Source of the DNA: Rhizobium sp. L43
GTDB lineage: Bacteria; Pseudomonadota; Alphaproteobacteria; Rhizobiales; Rhizobiaceae
Length of the DNA: 64,000 nucleotides
NCBI RefSeq assembly: GCF_002531725.1
Contig: NZ_NWSQ01000001.1
Location: forward strand, 62,001 to 126,000
Reading direction: 5' to 3'
The notes under the pieces were generated by a model that was not told where the DNA came from, searched no databases, and saw only the letters and a list, made by a program, of their open reading frames with translations. How positions within the stretch are numbered: the stretch's first letter is position 1; each line of letters begins with the position of its first letter. A program made the position numbers and the translations under genes. Below are positions 35,921 to 44,919 of the stretch, in pieces.

Positions 35921-36799
35921 TCATTCCAGCGGCACGGCCGCATCGAAGAAATTTCCCCACGGGTCCTGCGGTCGGACCTGCACTCGCTGCGGCACATTGC
36001 CGAGCGTGAAAGCGGCCGGGCCGCTGAGGTCGTGCAAATCTGACCAATCGAGCGGCATCGAAACCGGTGCCCCTGGTCGCGCCCGTGTCGAATAGGCTGC
36101 GACCGCCGTATTGCCGCGGCCGTTGCGGAGATAATCGATATAGATATGCCCACCGCGTTTGGCCTTGGTCGCCGTCGCCAGATATTTGTCCGGCGCGTCG
36201 GCCGACATGCTTTGCGCAAGCGAATGGGCGAAATCCTTTACCTCGGCCCAGCCGGCCTTCGGCGCAAGCGGCGTCACCAAATGCAGCCCCTTGCCGCCCG
36301 ACGTCTTGACGAAGGCAGCCAGGCCACGGGCTTCCAGCCGCGCCTTCACGTCAAATGCGGCCGCGATCACCGCGCTCCAGGCGACGTCCTCGCCGGGATC
36401 GAGGTCCATGGTGATCATGTCAGGCCTTTCCCAATGATCGGTCGTCGTACCCCAGGGATGAATTTCAAGCGCGGCCGATTGCACCAGCGCCACAAGACCG
36501 TTGAAATCGGCGATGCGCAGCAGCTTTTCGCCCTCCGGATCCTCAGGGTCGGCGATCTCCTCGATATGCGGATTCATGCCCTTCCAGGCATGTTTCTGGA
36601 AAAACCGCTGGTGGCTTTTTATCCCGTCCGGCAGACGCAGCAGCGCCAAAGGCCGGTTGACGACATAAGGCGCCATGAACGGCCAGACCGCGGCGTAATA
36701 ATCCGCAAGCGCCTGCTTGGTCACACCCTCATCCGGCCAGTAGAGCCGGTCGGGATGGGTCAGCGACACGTCAGATGCCGGCGAATGTCTGGGGCTCAT
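35921..36799 (-). CDS. Stand-alone LigD-type DNA polymerase/primase domain
   Basis: A 292-residue polymerase of the archaeo-eukaryotic primase fold used in NHEJ. Motifs: LTHPDRLYWPDEGVTKQALADYY at the N-terminus, catalytic DLDPGEDVAW, FVKTSGGKGLHLVTPL with the active-site His, and YIDYLRNGRGNTAVAAYSTRARPGAPVSMPLDW. No ligase or phosphoesterase domain is attached, and no ku or ligD ligase is in the window. It overlaps the topoisomerase IB stop by four bases and so is translationally coupled to it. It likely fills gaps at broken ends with ribonucleotides. Confidence 0.9.
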   Translation of the reverse strand: MSPRHSPASDVSLTHPDRLYWPDEGVTKQALADYYAAVWPFMAPYVVNRPLALLRLPDGIKSHQRFFQKHAWKGMNPHIEEIADPEDPEGEKLLRIADFNGLVALVQSAALEIHPWGTTTDHWERPDMITMDLDPGEDVAWSAVIAAAFDVKARLEARGLAAFVKTSGGKGLHLVTPLAPKAGWAEVKDFAHSLAQSMSADAPDKYLATATKAKRGGHIYIDYLRNGRGNTAVAAYSTRARPGAPVSMPLDWSDLHDLSGPAAFTLGNVPQRVQVRPQDPWGNFFDAAVPLE

Positions 36800-37803
36800 T
36801 CTTCGATCTCGCGTGTGAGGAAATCAAGTAGCCTGTTTTCCTCGGCCCGCAAGCCCCGCAGCGGTTCGTTGTCACCCTCGATCAGCGGATGATCGTTGCC
36901 GGCGAGCGCTATGATCGCCGGATGGATATAGCTCGAGCGCGAGATTGCCGGTGTGTTGTGCAGTGCCTCGGCCGCGGCTTCCGACATCTGCTTGACCGTC
37001 GGCCGGCCACCGCCGACGATCGTCTCGCGCGCCACACCGAACGCCGCCAGCGAGCCGGCCCAGGTGCGGAAGGTCTTCGCCGAAATCGGAATGCCCGATA
37101 TCTCGGCGAGATAAGCGTTCAACCGGCCGGAATCGATCGGCTTCAGCGCCCCGCTTTCATCCTTCCAGACGAAGAGCTGTCGGCCTGGCAGGTCGGCGAT
37201 TTCCTCCAGAATCTTCTGCAGCCTGGGGTGCTTGAGACTGCGCTGGACGCGCTTGCCGCCCTTGGCGCGGAATTTCAGCTCTATCTGCCCGTCGACGATT
37301 TTCAGGTGGCGCTTCAGCAGCGTCGTTGCGCCATAGGTGCCGTTTTCCCTGACATAGGCCTGGTTGCCGACGCGCAAATGCGCCTCGTCGAGCAGCGTCG
37401 TCAAAGCGGCCAGCACGCCGTTGACATCCTCCGCGCCGGTGTCGAGATGGCGCAGCACGGTGCGGCGTATCTTCGGCAGCGCCCGGCCGAACTCGATCAG
37501 CTGATGGAATTTCCCGGCACTGCGGAAGGATTGCCACTCCTTGTGGTAGCGGTACTGCTTGCGCCCGCGCGCATCGAAGCCGGTCGCCTGCAGATGGCCG
37601 TTGTCGTAGAGGCAGATCCAGACATTCTCATAGGCCGGCGGCAGACCGAGCGCGCCGATGCGGGCCCGCTGCAATTCATCGACAAGCGTCCGGCCATCCG
37701 GCATCACATAGCTGAAGCCCTTGCCCTTCCTTCGCCTGCGGATGCCCGGTTCGGTATCGCTGACATAGATGAGACCAAGTTCGGTGATGGCTTCGGCATT
37801 CAT
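36796..37803 (-). CDS. DNA topoisomerase IB
   Basis: A 335-residue type IB enzyme (poxvirus-like, eukaryotic-type). The catalytic tyrosine lies in SRSSYIHPAI, and active-site basic residues in KGGKRVQRSLKHP and AKTFRTWAGSLAAF. An N-terminal subdomain (RRRKGKGFSYVMPDG, IGALGLPPAYENVWIC) is typical of bacterial TopIB. It relaxes positive and negative supercoils by a 3'-phosphotyrosyl intermediate. It follows glgX by eight bases and is coupled to the LigD-type polymerase, forming a three-gene operon read from the 40001 promoter. Confidence 0.92.
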   Translation of the reverse strand: MNAEAITELGLIYVSDTEPGIRRRRKGKGFSYVMPDGRTLVDELQRARIGALGLPPAYENVWICLYDNGHLQATGFDARGRKQYRYHKEWQSFRSAGKFHQLIEFGRALPKIRRTVLRHLDTGAEDVNGVLAALTTLLDEAHLRVGNQAYVRENGTYGATTLLKRHLKIVDGQIELKFRAKGGKRVQRSLKHPRLQKILEEIADLPGRQLFVWKDESGALKPIDSGRLNAYLAEISGIPISAKTFRTWAGSLAAFGVARETIVGGGRPTVKQMSEAAAEALHNTPAISRSSYIHPAIIALAGNDHPLIEGDNEPLRGLRAEENRLLDFLTREIEE

Positions 37804-37811
37804 GTTCTATG

Positions 37812-39968
37812 CTACTTGCTCCTGCGACCGAATTGGAACCAGCGGCGGCGCTCGGCTTTTGTCGCGTCCTTCGGCGGCTCGGTCTGTCCCTTCGGTGCAA
37901 AGACCGCCACGCTCTGGGCGTAGACGATGACCGGATTCTCTGGCTCATGTACCTCGAAACCCTGCGTTTCCGTCCCCGTGTCGAGAACCCTCGACCACTG
38001 TTTCAGCCCGTTCACGACAGGCAGGTGAACCTCGCAGTCGCCGCCGGCATTGAAGATGAGGAAGAGGTCATCCATGGTCTCGGTGTCCGGTGCATTCACG
38101 CTCCTCGAGACATAGACGCCCAGCACCTGCAATCCGTCGTCGTTCCAGGCCCCATCGTCCATGAAATTGCCGTCAGGCTTGTACCAGGCGATCTCGATGC
38201 GGCCGTCCTCGGCGGTCTCGCCTGTCAGAAACCGCTCCTGCCTGAGGACCGGATGAGCCTTGCGGAAGGCGACTGCCTGGCGGCAGAAATCAAGGAAGGG
38301 ATCGTCGAGCCCCGCCCAATCCGTCCAGCCGATCACATTGTCCTGGCAATAGGCGTTGTTATTGCCGCCCTGACTATTGCCTACCTCATCGCCGGCAAGG
38401 ATCATCGGAACTCCCTGGGAGAGCATCAGCGTCGCCATCATGTTGCGGCGCCGCCGTGCCCGAAGGCTGTTGATGTCCTCGTTGTCAGTCACTCCTTCGG
38501 CACCCATATTGTCCGAATGATTGTCCGAATGTCCGTCCCTGTTATCCTCGCCGTTCGCGTCATTGTGCTTGTCGTTGAAGGAAACCGTGTCCATCAGCGT
38601 GAAGCCGTCATGGGCCGACAGTAGATTGATCGATGATGTCGCGCCGCGATCCGAGTGGTTGAACTGTACCGCCGAGCCGGTGATGCGCTGCGAGATCTCC
38701 GACACCATGCCGTCGTCGCCCTTCCAAAAGCGGCGCACGTCGTCACGAAACTTGTCGTTCCACTCACGGAAGGGATGCGGAAAGCCGCCAACCTGATAGC
38801 CGCCATCGCCCACGTCCCAGGGCTCGGCGATCAGCTTGACACCGGCAAGGATCGGATCCTGGCGGATGGCGCCGAAGAACAGGCCCTGCCGGTCGAATTC
38901 CATATCCTGGCGACCGAGCGTGCTGGCAAGGTCGAAACGGAAGCCGTCGATATGCATGACGCCGACCCAATAGCGCAGGCTGTCGAGCACCATGCGCATC
39001 ACCATGGGATTGGCGGCATTCAGCGTATTGCCGGTGCCGGTTGTATCGAAGGTGTGGCGAGGATCGTCGGGCGAGAGGGTATAATAGCTGGCATTGTCGA
39101 GCCCGCGGAAGGAGAGCGTCGGGCCTTTCTCGCTGCCTTCGGCAGTGTGATTATAGACGACATCCATGATGACTTCGATGCCGGCGGCATGGAACTTCTT
39201 CACCATGGTCTTGATCTCGGTGATCTTGTCGCCGGACATGTAGCGCGATTGCGGCGCGAAGAAGCCGAGCGTCTGGTAACCCCAGTAATTGCTGAGGTTG
39301 TTTTCCAGGAGATAACGATCGTCGAGGAAATACTGGATCGGCAAGAGCTCGATCGCCGAGATGCCGAGCTTGACGAGGTGATCGATGATCGGATCGCTGC
39401 ACATGCCGAGAAAGGTGCCGCGCAGCCGGTCGGGCACCTTGGGATGAGTCATCGTCAGGCCGCGCACATGCGCCTCGTAGATGATCGTGTCGGGCCAGGG
39501 ACGGCGGATTGCTTCTTCACCCGCCCAGTCGAAATCCGGATCCTGCACCACGCCCTTGACCATGAAGGGGGCGCTATCACGCTCGTCGAAGGAAAGATCG
39601 TCCTTGCCGATCTGGTATCCGAACAGCGCGTCGTCCCATTTCAGCTCGCCCGTCACCTGCTTGGCATAGGGGTCGAGCAAGAGCTTGTTCGGATTGAAGC
39701 GATGACCAGCTTTCGGATCGTATGGACCATGGGCGCGAAAGCCGTAGACCGTCCCGGGGGTGACGCCGGCGATATAGCCGGACCAGATATCGCCTTCACG
39801 CTTCGGCAGCGGCAACCGCGCGACCTCCTTCTTGCCGTCCGGCGAGAAGAGGCAGAGCTCAATCTGTTCTGCATGCGCTGAGAATACCGCGAAATGGGTG
39901 CCCGAACCCGTATATTCCGCCCCGAGCTCAGGCTTGAGGAAGTCGAGTTCTGAAAATGAATAGCTCAT
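37812..39968 (-). CDS. glgX: Glycogen debranching enzyme GlgX
   Basis: The start at 39968 gives MSYSFSELDFLKPELGAEYT and 718 residues. An N-terminal CBM48 (about 12-110) precedes a GH13_11 barrel with VMDVVYNHTAEG, nucleophile Asp in IDGFRFDLASTLGR, acid Glu in KLIAEPWDVG, and the third carboxylate in LSAHDGFTL. It hydrolyses alpha-1,6 branches of phosphorylase-limited glycogen. Unlike most bacteria no other glg genes are adjacent; instead topoisomerase IB and a LigD-type polymerase follow within the operon. An exact EcfG promoter match lies 33 bases upstream, implying use of stored glycogen under stress. Confidence 0.94.
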   Translation of the reverse strand: MSYSFSELDFLKPELGAEYTGSGTHFAVFSAHAEQIELCLFSPDGKKEVARLPLPKREGDIWSGYIAGVTPGTVYGFRAHGPYDPKAGHRFNPNKLLLDPYAKQVTGELKWDDALFGYQIGKDDLSFDERDSAPFMVKGVVQDPDFDWAGEEAIRRPWPDTIIYEAHVRGLTMTHPKVPDRLRGTFLGMCSDPIIDHLVKLGISAIELLPIQYFLDDRYLLENNLSNYWGYQTLGFFAPQSRYMSGDKITEIKTMVKKFHAAGIEVIMDVVYNHTAEGSEKGPTLSFRGLDNASYYTLSPDDPRHTFDTTGTGNTLNAANPMVMRMVLDSLRYWVGVMHIDGFRFDLASTLGRQDMEFDRQGLFFGAIRQDPILAGVKLIAEPWDVGDGGYQVGGFPHPFREWNDKFRDDVRRFWKGDDGMVSEISQRITGSAVQFNHSDRGATSSINLLSAHDGFTLMDTVSFNDKHNDANGEDNRDGHSDNHSDNMGAEGVTDNEDINSLRARRRRNMMATLMLSQGVPMILAGDEVGNSQGGNNNAYCQDNVIGWTDWAGLDDPFLDFCRQAVAFRKAHPVLRQERFLTGETAEDGRIEIAWYKPDGNFMDDGAWNDDGLQVLGVYVSRSVNAPDTETMDDLFLIFNAGGDCEVHLPVVNGLKQWSRVLDTGTETQGFEVHEPENPVIVYAQSVAVFAPKGQTEPPKDATKAERRRWFQFGRRSK

Positions 39969-40000
39969 AATGCCCCGCTCGATAAAAAGACCATGCGGGA

Positions 40001-40025
40001 AACGTAACGGCGGCACGAAAGTTCC
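40001..40025 (-). promoter_or_regulatory. EcfG general-stress promoter upstream of glgX (GGAAC-N16-CGTT)
   Basis: On the minus strand GGAAC (40025-40021), 16 bases and CGTT (40004-40001) match the consensus exactly. The glgX start is 33 bases further along. The promoter could transcribe glgX, topoisomerase IB and the LigD-type polymerase together. Confidence 0.75.
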
Positions 40026-40063
40026 CTTGCTTTGCAAGGGAAGATCTCCGCGGGAGGCGGAAA

Positions 40064-40858
40064 CTAAGGCATCAACTGTCCGCCGTTGACCTCGATAATC
40101 TGTCCAGTGATGTAACCCGACAGCGTCGGCGAGGCGAGGAAGAGATAGGCTCCGACGCAGTCCTCTGATGTGCCGACGAAGCCCATCGGGATCGATTTGC
40201 GCTGCAACTCCATTTGCTCGTCATTGGTATAGCGCTCGTGGAAGGGTGTCGCGATAACGCCCGGCGCCACCGCATTGACGCGAATCCTGTCGGCGACAAA
40301 CTCCTTGGCATGGCCGCGCGTGATCGTCGAGACGAAACCCTTCGACGCCGCATAGAGGATCGCACCATTGCCGCCACCATTGCGGGCGGCAATCGAGGTG
40401 GTGTTGATGATGAAGCCGCCCTGCTTCTTCAGCCAGGGATGCGCCGCCCGCGTTGCCGCCAGCACCGAGCGGGCGTTGAGATCCATAACCGCGGCATAAT
40501 GCGCGTCGGTATATTCCGAGGTCGGCTTGCGCCCCAGCATGCCGCCGGCATTGTTGATCAGCCCGTCGAGGTGGCCGAAGGTTTTCGCCGTCTCCTCGAC
40601 GACACGCTCGGTCTCGCCTTCCCTCGACACGTCGCCCTGGATCAGATGCACGGCGCCGCCCGCCGCCCGGATCTCCTCGGCCAGCGTCTCTGCCGGTCCG
40701 CGGCTGGCATTGTAATGCACGCCGACCTTGGCGCCCTGGGCGGCAAAGGCGCGGGCGAGAGCCGCACCAATGCCGGTCGAGGCGCCGGTGATCAGCACGG
40801 CTTTGCCGGCGAGATCCGGCAGCTTGATGGATGCGAGCGATTGCGCAAGTTCGACCAT
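40064..40858 (-). CDS. Short-chain dehydrogenase/reductase (SDR)
   Basis: The start at 40858 (MVELAQSLASIKLPDLAGKA) is preferred, with GGGAGG 11 bases upstream; an ATG at 40891 is possible. The 264-residue classical SDR shows TGASTGIG (cofactor), NNAGGMLG, catalytic Ser in NTTSIAAR and YAASK with Tyr and Lys. The C-terminal SGYITGQIIEVNGGQLMP is typical. It oxidises or reduces a carbonyl with NAD(P)(H). Substrate is unknown and the gene appears single. Confidence 0.88.
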   Translation of the reverse strand: MVELAQSLASIKLPDLAGKAVLITGASTGIGAALARAFAAQGAKVGVHYNASRGPAETLAEEIRAAGGAVHLIQGDVSREGETERVVEETAKTFGHLDGLINNAGGMLGRKPTSEYTDAHYAAVMDLNARSVLAATRAAHPWLKKQGGFIINTTSIAARNGGGNGAILYAASKGFVSTITRGHAKEFVADRIRVNAVAPGVIATPFHERYTNDEQMELQRKSIPMGFVGTSEDCVGAYLFLASPTLSGYITGQIIEVNGGQLMP

Positions 40859-41008
40859 GGCGACGAATGCCTCCCGAAAAACCAAGGACATAGGTGATGA
40901 AACCGATTGGGGAAGTCTATCAGCCGAATTCGATGACGGGCAATGCACGAAAGCGGGAGATTGCCTCTTCGGGGGAATGCCATGGCTGTCTGGTTCGTGC
41001 GGATGGCG

Positions 41009-41084
41009 GCCCCTCACCCTAACCTTACCAGGGTCGAGACCCGTGGCTCGACCCCGGTCGGTGGCGGCAGCCGGATGAAGGGGC
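41009..41084. repeat. Palindromic repeat related to the 23592 element
   Basis: Outer segments GCCCCTCACCCT and CGGATGAAGGGGC are degenerate inverted arms like those at 23592-23709. Inside, GGGTCGAG (41031-41038) and CTCGACCC (41047-41054) form a perfect 8-bp hairpin. The segment GGCGGCAGCCGGATGA is shared with the first copy. It lies between the MFS and SDR genes. Confidence 0.6.
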
Positions 41085-41099
41085 TGCTCGCCGATCTCA

Positions 41100-42314
41100 C
41101 TACGACGCCACACCGAAGACCGCCTCCTGCTCCCGGCGAGCAAGAGGCGGGAATGCCAGCGCGATCGCCGCAGCCCCCAGCCCGACCATTGCGGAGCCGA
41201 TGAACAGCCAGGAATAATTGGCGAAGGTGTCGAATATCCAGCCGCCGACAAGCGGGCCGAAGGCCATGCCGAGGCTGGAGAGCATCGTTGCCGCGCCGAA
41301 CACTGTGCCGATGATGCGCGGCCCGAAATATTCGCGCGCCAACACCGCATAGAGCGGCATCACACCGCCATAGGCGCTGCCGAAGACGATGGCGAGCGCA
41401 TAGAATTCGCCGAGTTGGCTGACGAACAGATAGGTCGCAAGCGCTGCCGCCTGCACCAGCAGGCCGGCGACCAGCACCGGCTTCACCCCGATCCTGTCGG
41501 CAAGGCTGCCATAGAGCAGCCGGCCGCCGAGGCCCGCCAGCCCCTCGACGCTGTAAATGCTGACGGCGGCCATCGGCGCGACGCCGCAGATCGTCGCATA
41601 ATTCACCATGTGGAAGATCGGCCCGGAATGCGCCGCGCAGCAGGCAAAGAAGGTTAGGCCAAGCACGATGAATTGCGGCGACCGGAAGACTTTTGATAGC
41701 TGCGGCCTGGCGCCATCGGCTGCGAATTCGGTTCCGGTTTCCGCGGCCTCGGGCGGCGGACGCCTGACCAGCAAGGCGGCCGGCACCAGCAGCAGCCACG
41801 CGCCGATACCGATCATCAGCATGGCCGGCCGCCATTCATAGGCCGAGATCAGCCAGCGCGCGAAGGGTGAGATCGTCATCGGCGCAACACCCATGCCGGC
41901 GGAGACGAGCGACACCGCAAGCCCGCGGTTCTCGTCGAACCAGGCGGTCGTTGCCGCAATCATCGGCGCGAAGAAGGTGCTGGCCGCCAGTCCGACGAGG
42001 ATACCGTAGGTCAGCTGGAAATGCAGCAGCGTCTCGGCGCGGCTTGCCAGGACGAGCGCCAGGCCGAGCAGCACGGAGCCGATCAGCACGACGATGCGCG
42101 GGCCGAAGCGGTCGCTGGCCGCCCCCCAGAGGAAGCCGCCGAAACCCATGACGATGAAATTCAGCGTCATCGCGCTCGCAATGCCGACATGCGACCAGCC
42201 GGTCGCCGTTGCGATCGGCTCCTGGAAAATTGCCAGCGAGAACATTGCGCCGAGCGCAACACAGGTCATCAAGGCGCCCGCCGCGACGATGACCCAACGA
42301 TAGGAAACACTCAT
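41100..42314 (-). CDS. MFS transporter
   Basis: The start at 42314 is supported by GGAGG nine bases upstream; the longer frame begins in unrelated sequence. The 404-residue protein has 12 predicted helices, the MFS motif-A-like loop WGAASDRFGPRIV (about 58-70) and its half-repeat YGSLADRIGVKPV (about 260-272), and a central charged loop (about 185-215). Layout resembles oxalate/formate or monocarboxylate antiporters. Substrate is unknown. No regulator or enzyme is clearly linked. Confidence 0.88.
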   Translation of the reverse strand: MSVSYRWVIVAAGALMTCVALGAMFSLAIFQEPIATATGWSHVGIASAMTLNFIVMGFGGFLWGAASDRFGPRIVVLIGSVLLGLALVLASRAETLLHFQLTYGILVGLAASTFFAPMIAATTAWFDENRGLAVSLVSAGMGVAPMTISPFARWLISAYEWRPAMLMIGIGAWLLLVPAALLVRRPPPEAAETGTEFAADGARPQLSKVFRSPQFIVLGLTFFACCAAHSGPIFHMVNYATICGVAPMAAVSIYSVEGLAGLGGRLLYGSLADRIGVKPVLVAGLLVQAAALATYLFVSQLGEFYALAIVFGSAYGGVMPLYAVLAREYFGPRIIGTVFGAATMLSSLGMAFGPLVGGWIFDTFANYSWLFIGSAMVGLGAAAIALAFPPLARREQEAVFGVAS

Positions 42315-42445
42315 GGCTTCAAACCTCCATGCCGACAGAGTGATCGCGACGCATGCGGCAAGCCTACCGCACTTTGCGCCTGCGATCCAAAGACGTTTGA
42401 ACCACTGCGATTTCGACAGCGCGCTCACATCTTTTTTCGTCGCAC

Positions 42446-42928
42446 TTAGAGTGTACGAAACATCACCAATGCATCGACATAGCCCTGCGTCGGGTGAAGA
42501 AACACGCCGGGGAGCCGGCCGACGATATCGAAGCCCAGCGATTGCCACAGCGCGACCGCGCGTTCATTGCTGCTGACCACGAAATTGAACTGCATCGCCC
42601 GAAAGCCCCTGGCGCGGGCATGCTCCAGAGAATGGTCATGCATCCGGCGGGCGACACCACGGCCGCTCGCGGCAGCATCGGTCATATAGCCGCAGTTGCA
42701 GACATGCCGACCGCCGCCGGCCTGATTGGCCTTGATGTAATAGGTGCCGAGGATGACGCCGTCCTCTTCGGCGACGAAGGTCTCGCGATCCGCTCCCATC
42801 CAATAGGCAAGCGCATCGCCTTCGGAGAGATCGCGATCGAGCGCATAGGTTTCGCCGGCGCGGATCGTCGGGCCGATGATCCTCCAGATGGCGCTTTGGT
42901 CGTTCTTGTCTGCAGGGCGGATCAGCAT
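42446..42928 (-). CDS. GNAT family N-acetyltransferase
   Basis: A 160-residue single GNAT domain. The acetyl-CoA site is CGYMTDAAASGRGVARRMHDHSLEHAR (Q/R-x-x-G-x-G/A form, with GRGVA), preceded by the beta-4 strand ILGTYYIKANQAGGGRHVCNCGY and followed by FNFVVSSNERAVALWQSLGFDIVGRLPGVF. It transfers acetyl to an amine, often an amino acid, antibiotic or protein N-terminus. No specific substrate can be named. Confidence 0.88.
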   Translation of the reverse strand: MLIRPADKNDQSAIWRIIGPTIRAGETYALDRDLSEGDALAYWMGADRETFVAEEDGVILGTYYIKANQAGGGRHVCNCGYMTDAAASGRGVARRMHDHSLEHARARGFRAMQFNFVVSSNERAVALWQSLGFDIVGRLPGVFLHPTQGYVDALVMFRTL

Positions 42929-43014
42929 GCCCGATTTCTACAGAAGCCTGATATAGCGTGCAACGGGTAAGCGGCCTCCGGCAAACGCCGGAAGCGCCGT
43001 CTTTCCAACCGACC

Positions 43015-44220
43015 TCAGACCCTTTCGAGCGCGATCGCGATCCCCTGCCCGACGCCGATGCACATGGTCGACAGCGAATAGCGCCCGCCGGTCTCCCGAA
43101 GCTCGATTGCCGCCGTGCCGGTGATGCGGGCGCCGGACATGCCGAGCGGATGGCCAAGCGCGATCGCGCCGCCATTGCGGTTGACCCGCGCATCGTCATC
43201 GGCAATGCCGAGCGCGCGCAGCACCGCCAGCCCCTGGCTGGCAAAGGCCTCGTTGAGTTCGATGACGTCGAACTGTTCCGCGGTCATGCCGAGCCGTGCC
43301 ATCAGCTTGCGCGAGGCCGGGATCGGCCCGATACCCATCACCCGTGGCGGAACGGCGGCGGCAGCACCGCCGAGAATGCGGGCGATCGGCGTCAGGCCGT
43401 ATTTCCGCGCCGCAGCTTCGGAAGCGACGATCAACGCCGCGGCACCGTCATTGACGCCGGAGGCATTGCCTGCCGTCACCGAGCCGCCCTCCTTCTTGAA
43501 GGGCGTCGCGAGTTTCGCCAGCGTCTCGATCGTTGTCGTCCTGGGATGTTCGTCTTTTTCGACGGTGACGGGATCACCCTTGCGCTGCGGGATGATCACC
43601 GGGGTAATTTCCCTGGCGAGCCGTCCGTTCGCCTGGGCGGCAGCCGCCTTCGCCTGGCTGCGCACCGCGAAGGCATCCTGGTCCTCGCGGCTGACATGAT
43701 AATCCTCGGCGACGTTCTCGCCGGTCTCCGGCATGGAATCGACACCATATTGCTTCTTCATCAGCGGGTTGACGAAGCGCCAGCCGATCGTCGTGTCGTG
43801 GATTTCGGCCGCCCGTGAAAAGGCCGTCTCGGCCTTCGGCATGACAAAGGGCGCGCGCGACATGCTTTCGACGCCGCCCGCCACCATCAGCTCGGCCTCG
43901 CCGGAACGGATGGCGCGGGCCGCGGTGATCACCGCGTCCATGCCGGAGCCGCAGAGCCGGTTGATCGTCGTGCCGGGAACAGCGATCGGCAGGCCGGCGA
44001 GCAACGCCGACATGCGTGCGACATTGCGATTGTCCTCGCCCGCCTGGTTGGCGCAGCCGAAGATCACGTCATCGACGGCTTCCCAATCGACGGCGCCGTT
44101 GCGCGCCATCAGTGCTTTCAGCGGGATGGCGCCGAGATCGTCGGCCCGCACCGGGGACAGCGCGCCGGCGAAGCGGCCGATCGGCGTTCTGATATAGTCG
44201 CAGATAAAGGCTTCGGTCAT
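43015..44220 (-). CDS. pcaF: 3-oxoadipyl-CoA thiolase PcaF
   Basis: A 401-residue thiolase. The nucleophile is Cys90 in NRLCGSGMDAV, with NEAFASQGLAVL, GGAIALGHPLGMSGAR (catalytic His) and the second Cys in STMCIGVGQG. The opening MTEAFICDYIRTPIGRFAGALSPVRADDLGAIPL is characteristic of PcaF. It cleaves 3-oxoadipyl-CoA to succinyl-CoA and acetyl-CoA, the last step of the beta-ketoadipate pathway. It is the third gene of pcaIJF. Confidence 0.94.
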   Translation of the reverse strand: MTEAFICDYIRTPIGRFAGALSPVRADDLGAIPLKALMARNGAVDWEAVDDVIFGCANQAGEDNRNVARMSALLAGLPIAVPGTTINRLCGSGMDAVITAARAIRSGEAELMVAGGVESMSRAPFVMPKAETAFSRAAEIHDTTIGWRFVNPLMKKQYGVDSMPETGENVAEDYHVSREDQDAFAVRSQAKAAAAQANGRLAREITPVIIPQRKGDPVTVEKDEHPRTTTIETLAKLATPFKKEGGSVTAGNASGVNDGAAALIVASEAAARKYGLTPIARILGGAAAAVPPRVMGIGPIPASRKLMARLGMTAEQFDVIELNEAFASQGLAVLRALGIADDDARVNRNGGAIALGHPLGMSGARITGTAAIELRETGGRYSLSTMCIGVGQGIAIALERV

Positions 44221-44229
44221 GGCTTTTCC

Positions 44230-44919
44230 TCAGAGTTGCGGGACGACGAGATCGCCAACCGGTCCTTCGACGGTGAGCGGCGCGCCGGTCATCGCCTGCA
44301 ATTCCTCTTGCGACATCGCGGCCAGCTTCTCGCGCAGCACGAAGCGCCCCTTGACGATGTCGATGACCGCGTGGCTCGTATAGATGCGGGTGATGCAAGC
44401 CACACCGGTCAGCGGGAAGGTGCATTTCTCCACCAGCTTCGGCTCGCCGGTTTTGGTGACATGCTCGGTGATGACGCAGACCTGCTTGGCGCCGTGCACC
44501 AGATCCATGGCGCCGCCGACGGCCGGCACGCCTTTGCTGCCCACCCGCCAGTTGGCGAGATCGCCACTCTGAGCCACCTGATAGGCGCCGAGGATCGCGA
44601 CGTCGAGGTGGCCGCCGCGCACCATGGCGAAGCTGTCGGCGTGGTGGAAGAAGGCCGCGCCCGGCTTCAGCGTCACCGCCTTCTTGCCGGCGTTGATCAG
44701 GTCCCAGTCCTCCTCGCCTTCAGCCGGCGGCTCGCCGAAATTCAAAATGCCGTTTTCGGTGTGGAAGATCGCCTGACGGCCGGGCGGCTGATAACGGGCG
44801 ACCATTTCGGGAAAGCCGATGCCGAGGTTGACATAGGCGCCGTCGGCGATGTCCTGCGCGGCGCGCCAGGCGATCTGCGCATTGGAAAGCTTGATGTCTT
44901 CACGCGTGTCGATGGTCAT
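44230..44919 (-). CDS. pcaJ: 3-oxoadipate CoA-transferase subunit B PcaJ
   Basis: The start at 44919 overlaps the pcaI stop by four bases. The 229-residue subunit contains the catalytic Glu in TENGILNFGE, a GIGFPEMVARY motif, and GGAMDLVHGAKQVCVITEHVTKTGEPKLV, all typical of the B subunit of succinyl-CoA transferases. With PcaI it moves CoA from succinyl-CoA to 3-oxoadipate. pcaF starts ten bases downstream. Confidence 0.94.
   Translation of the reverse strand: MTIDTREDIKLSNAQIAWRAAQDIADGAYVNLGIGFPEMVARYQPPGRQAIFHTENGILNFGEPPAEGEEDWDLINAGKKAVTLKPGAAFFHHADSFAMVRGGHLDVAILGAYQVAQSGDLANWRVGSKGVPAVGGAMDLVHGAKQVCVITEHVTKTGEPKLVEKCTFPLTGVACITRIYTSHAVIDIVKGRFVLREKLAAMSQEELQAMTGAPLTVEGPVGDLVVPQL

Noticed and set aside
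36889..37923. Long plus-strand ORF opposite topoisomerase IB
   Set aside because: The minus-strand TopIB has clear catalytic motifs; the plus-strand product has Arg/Ala-rich shadow composition.
38655..39881. 408-codon plus-strand ORF inside glgX
   Set aside because: It is antisense to intact GH13 motifs and has no ribosome site or domain.
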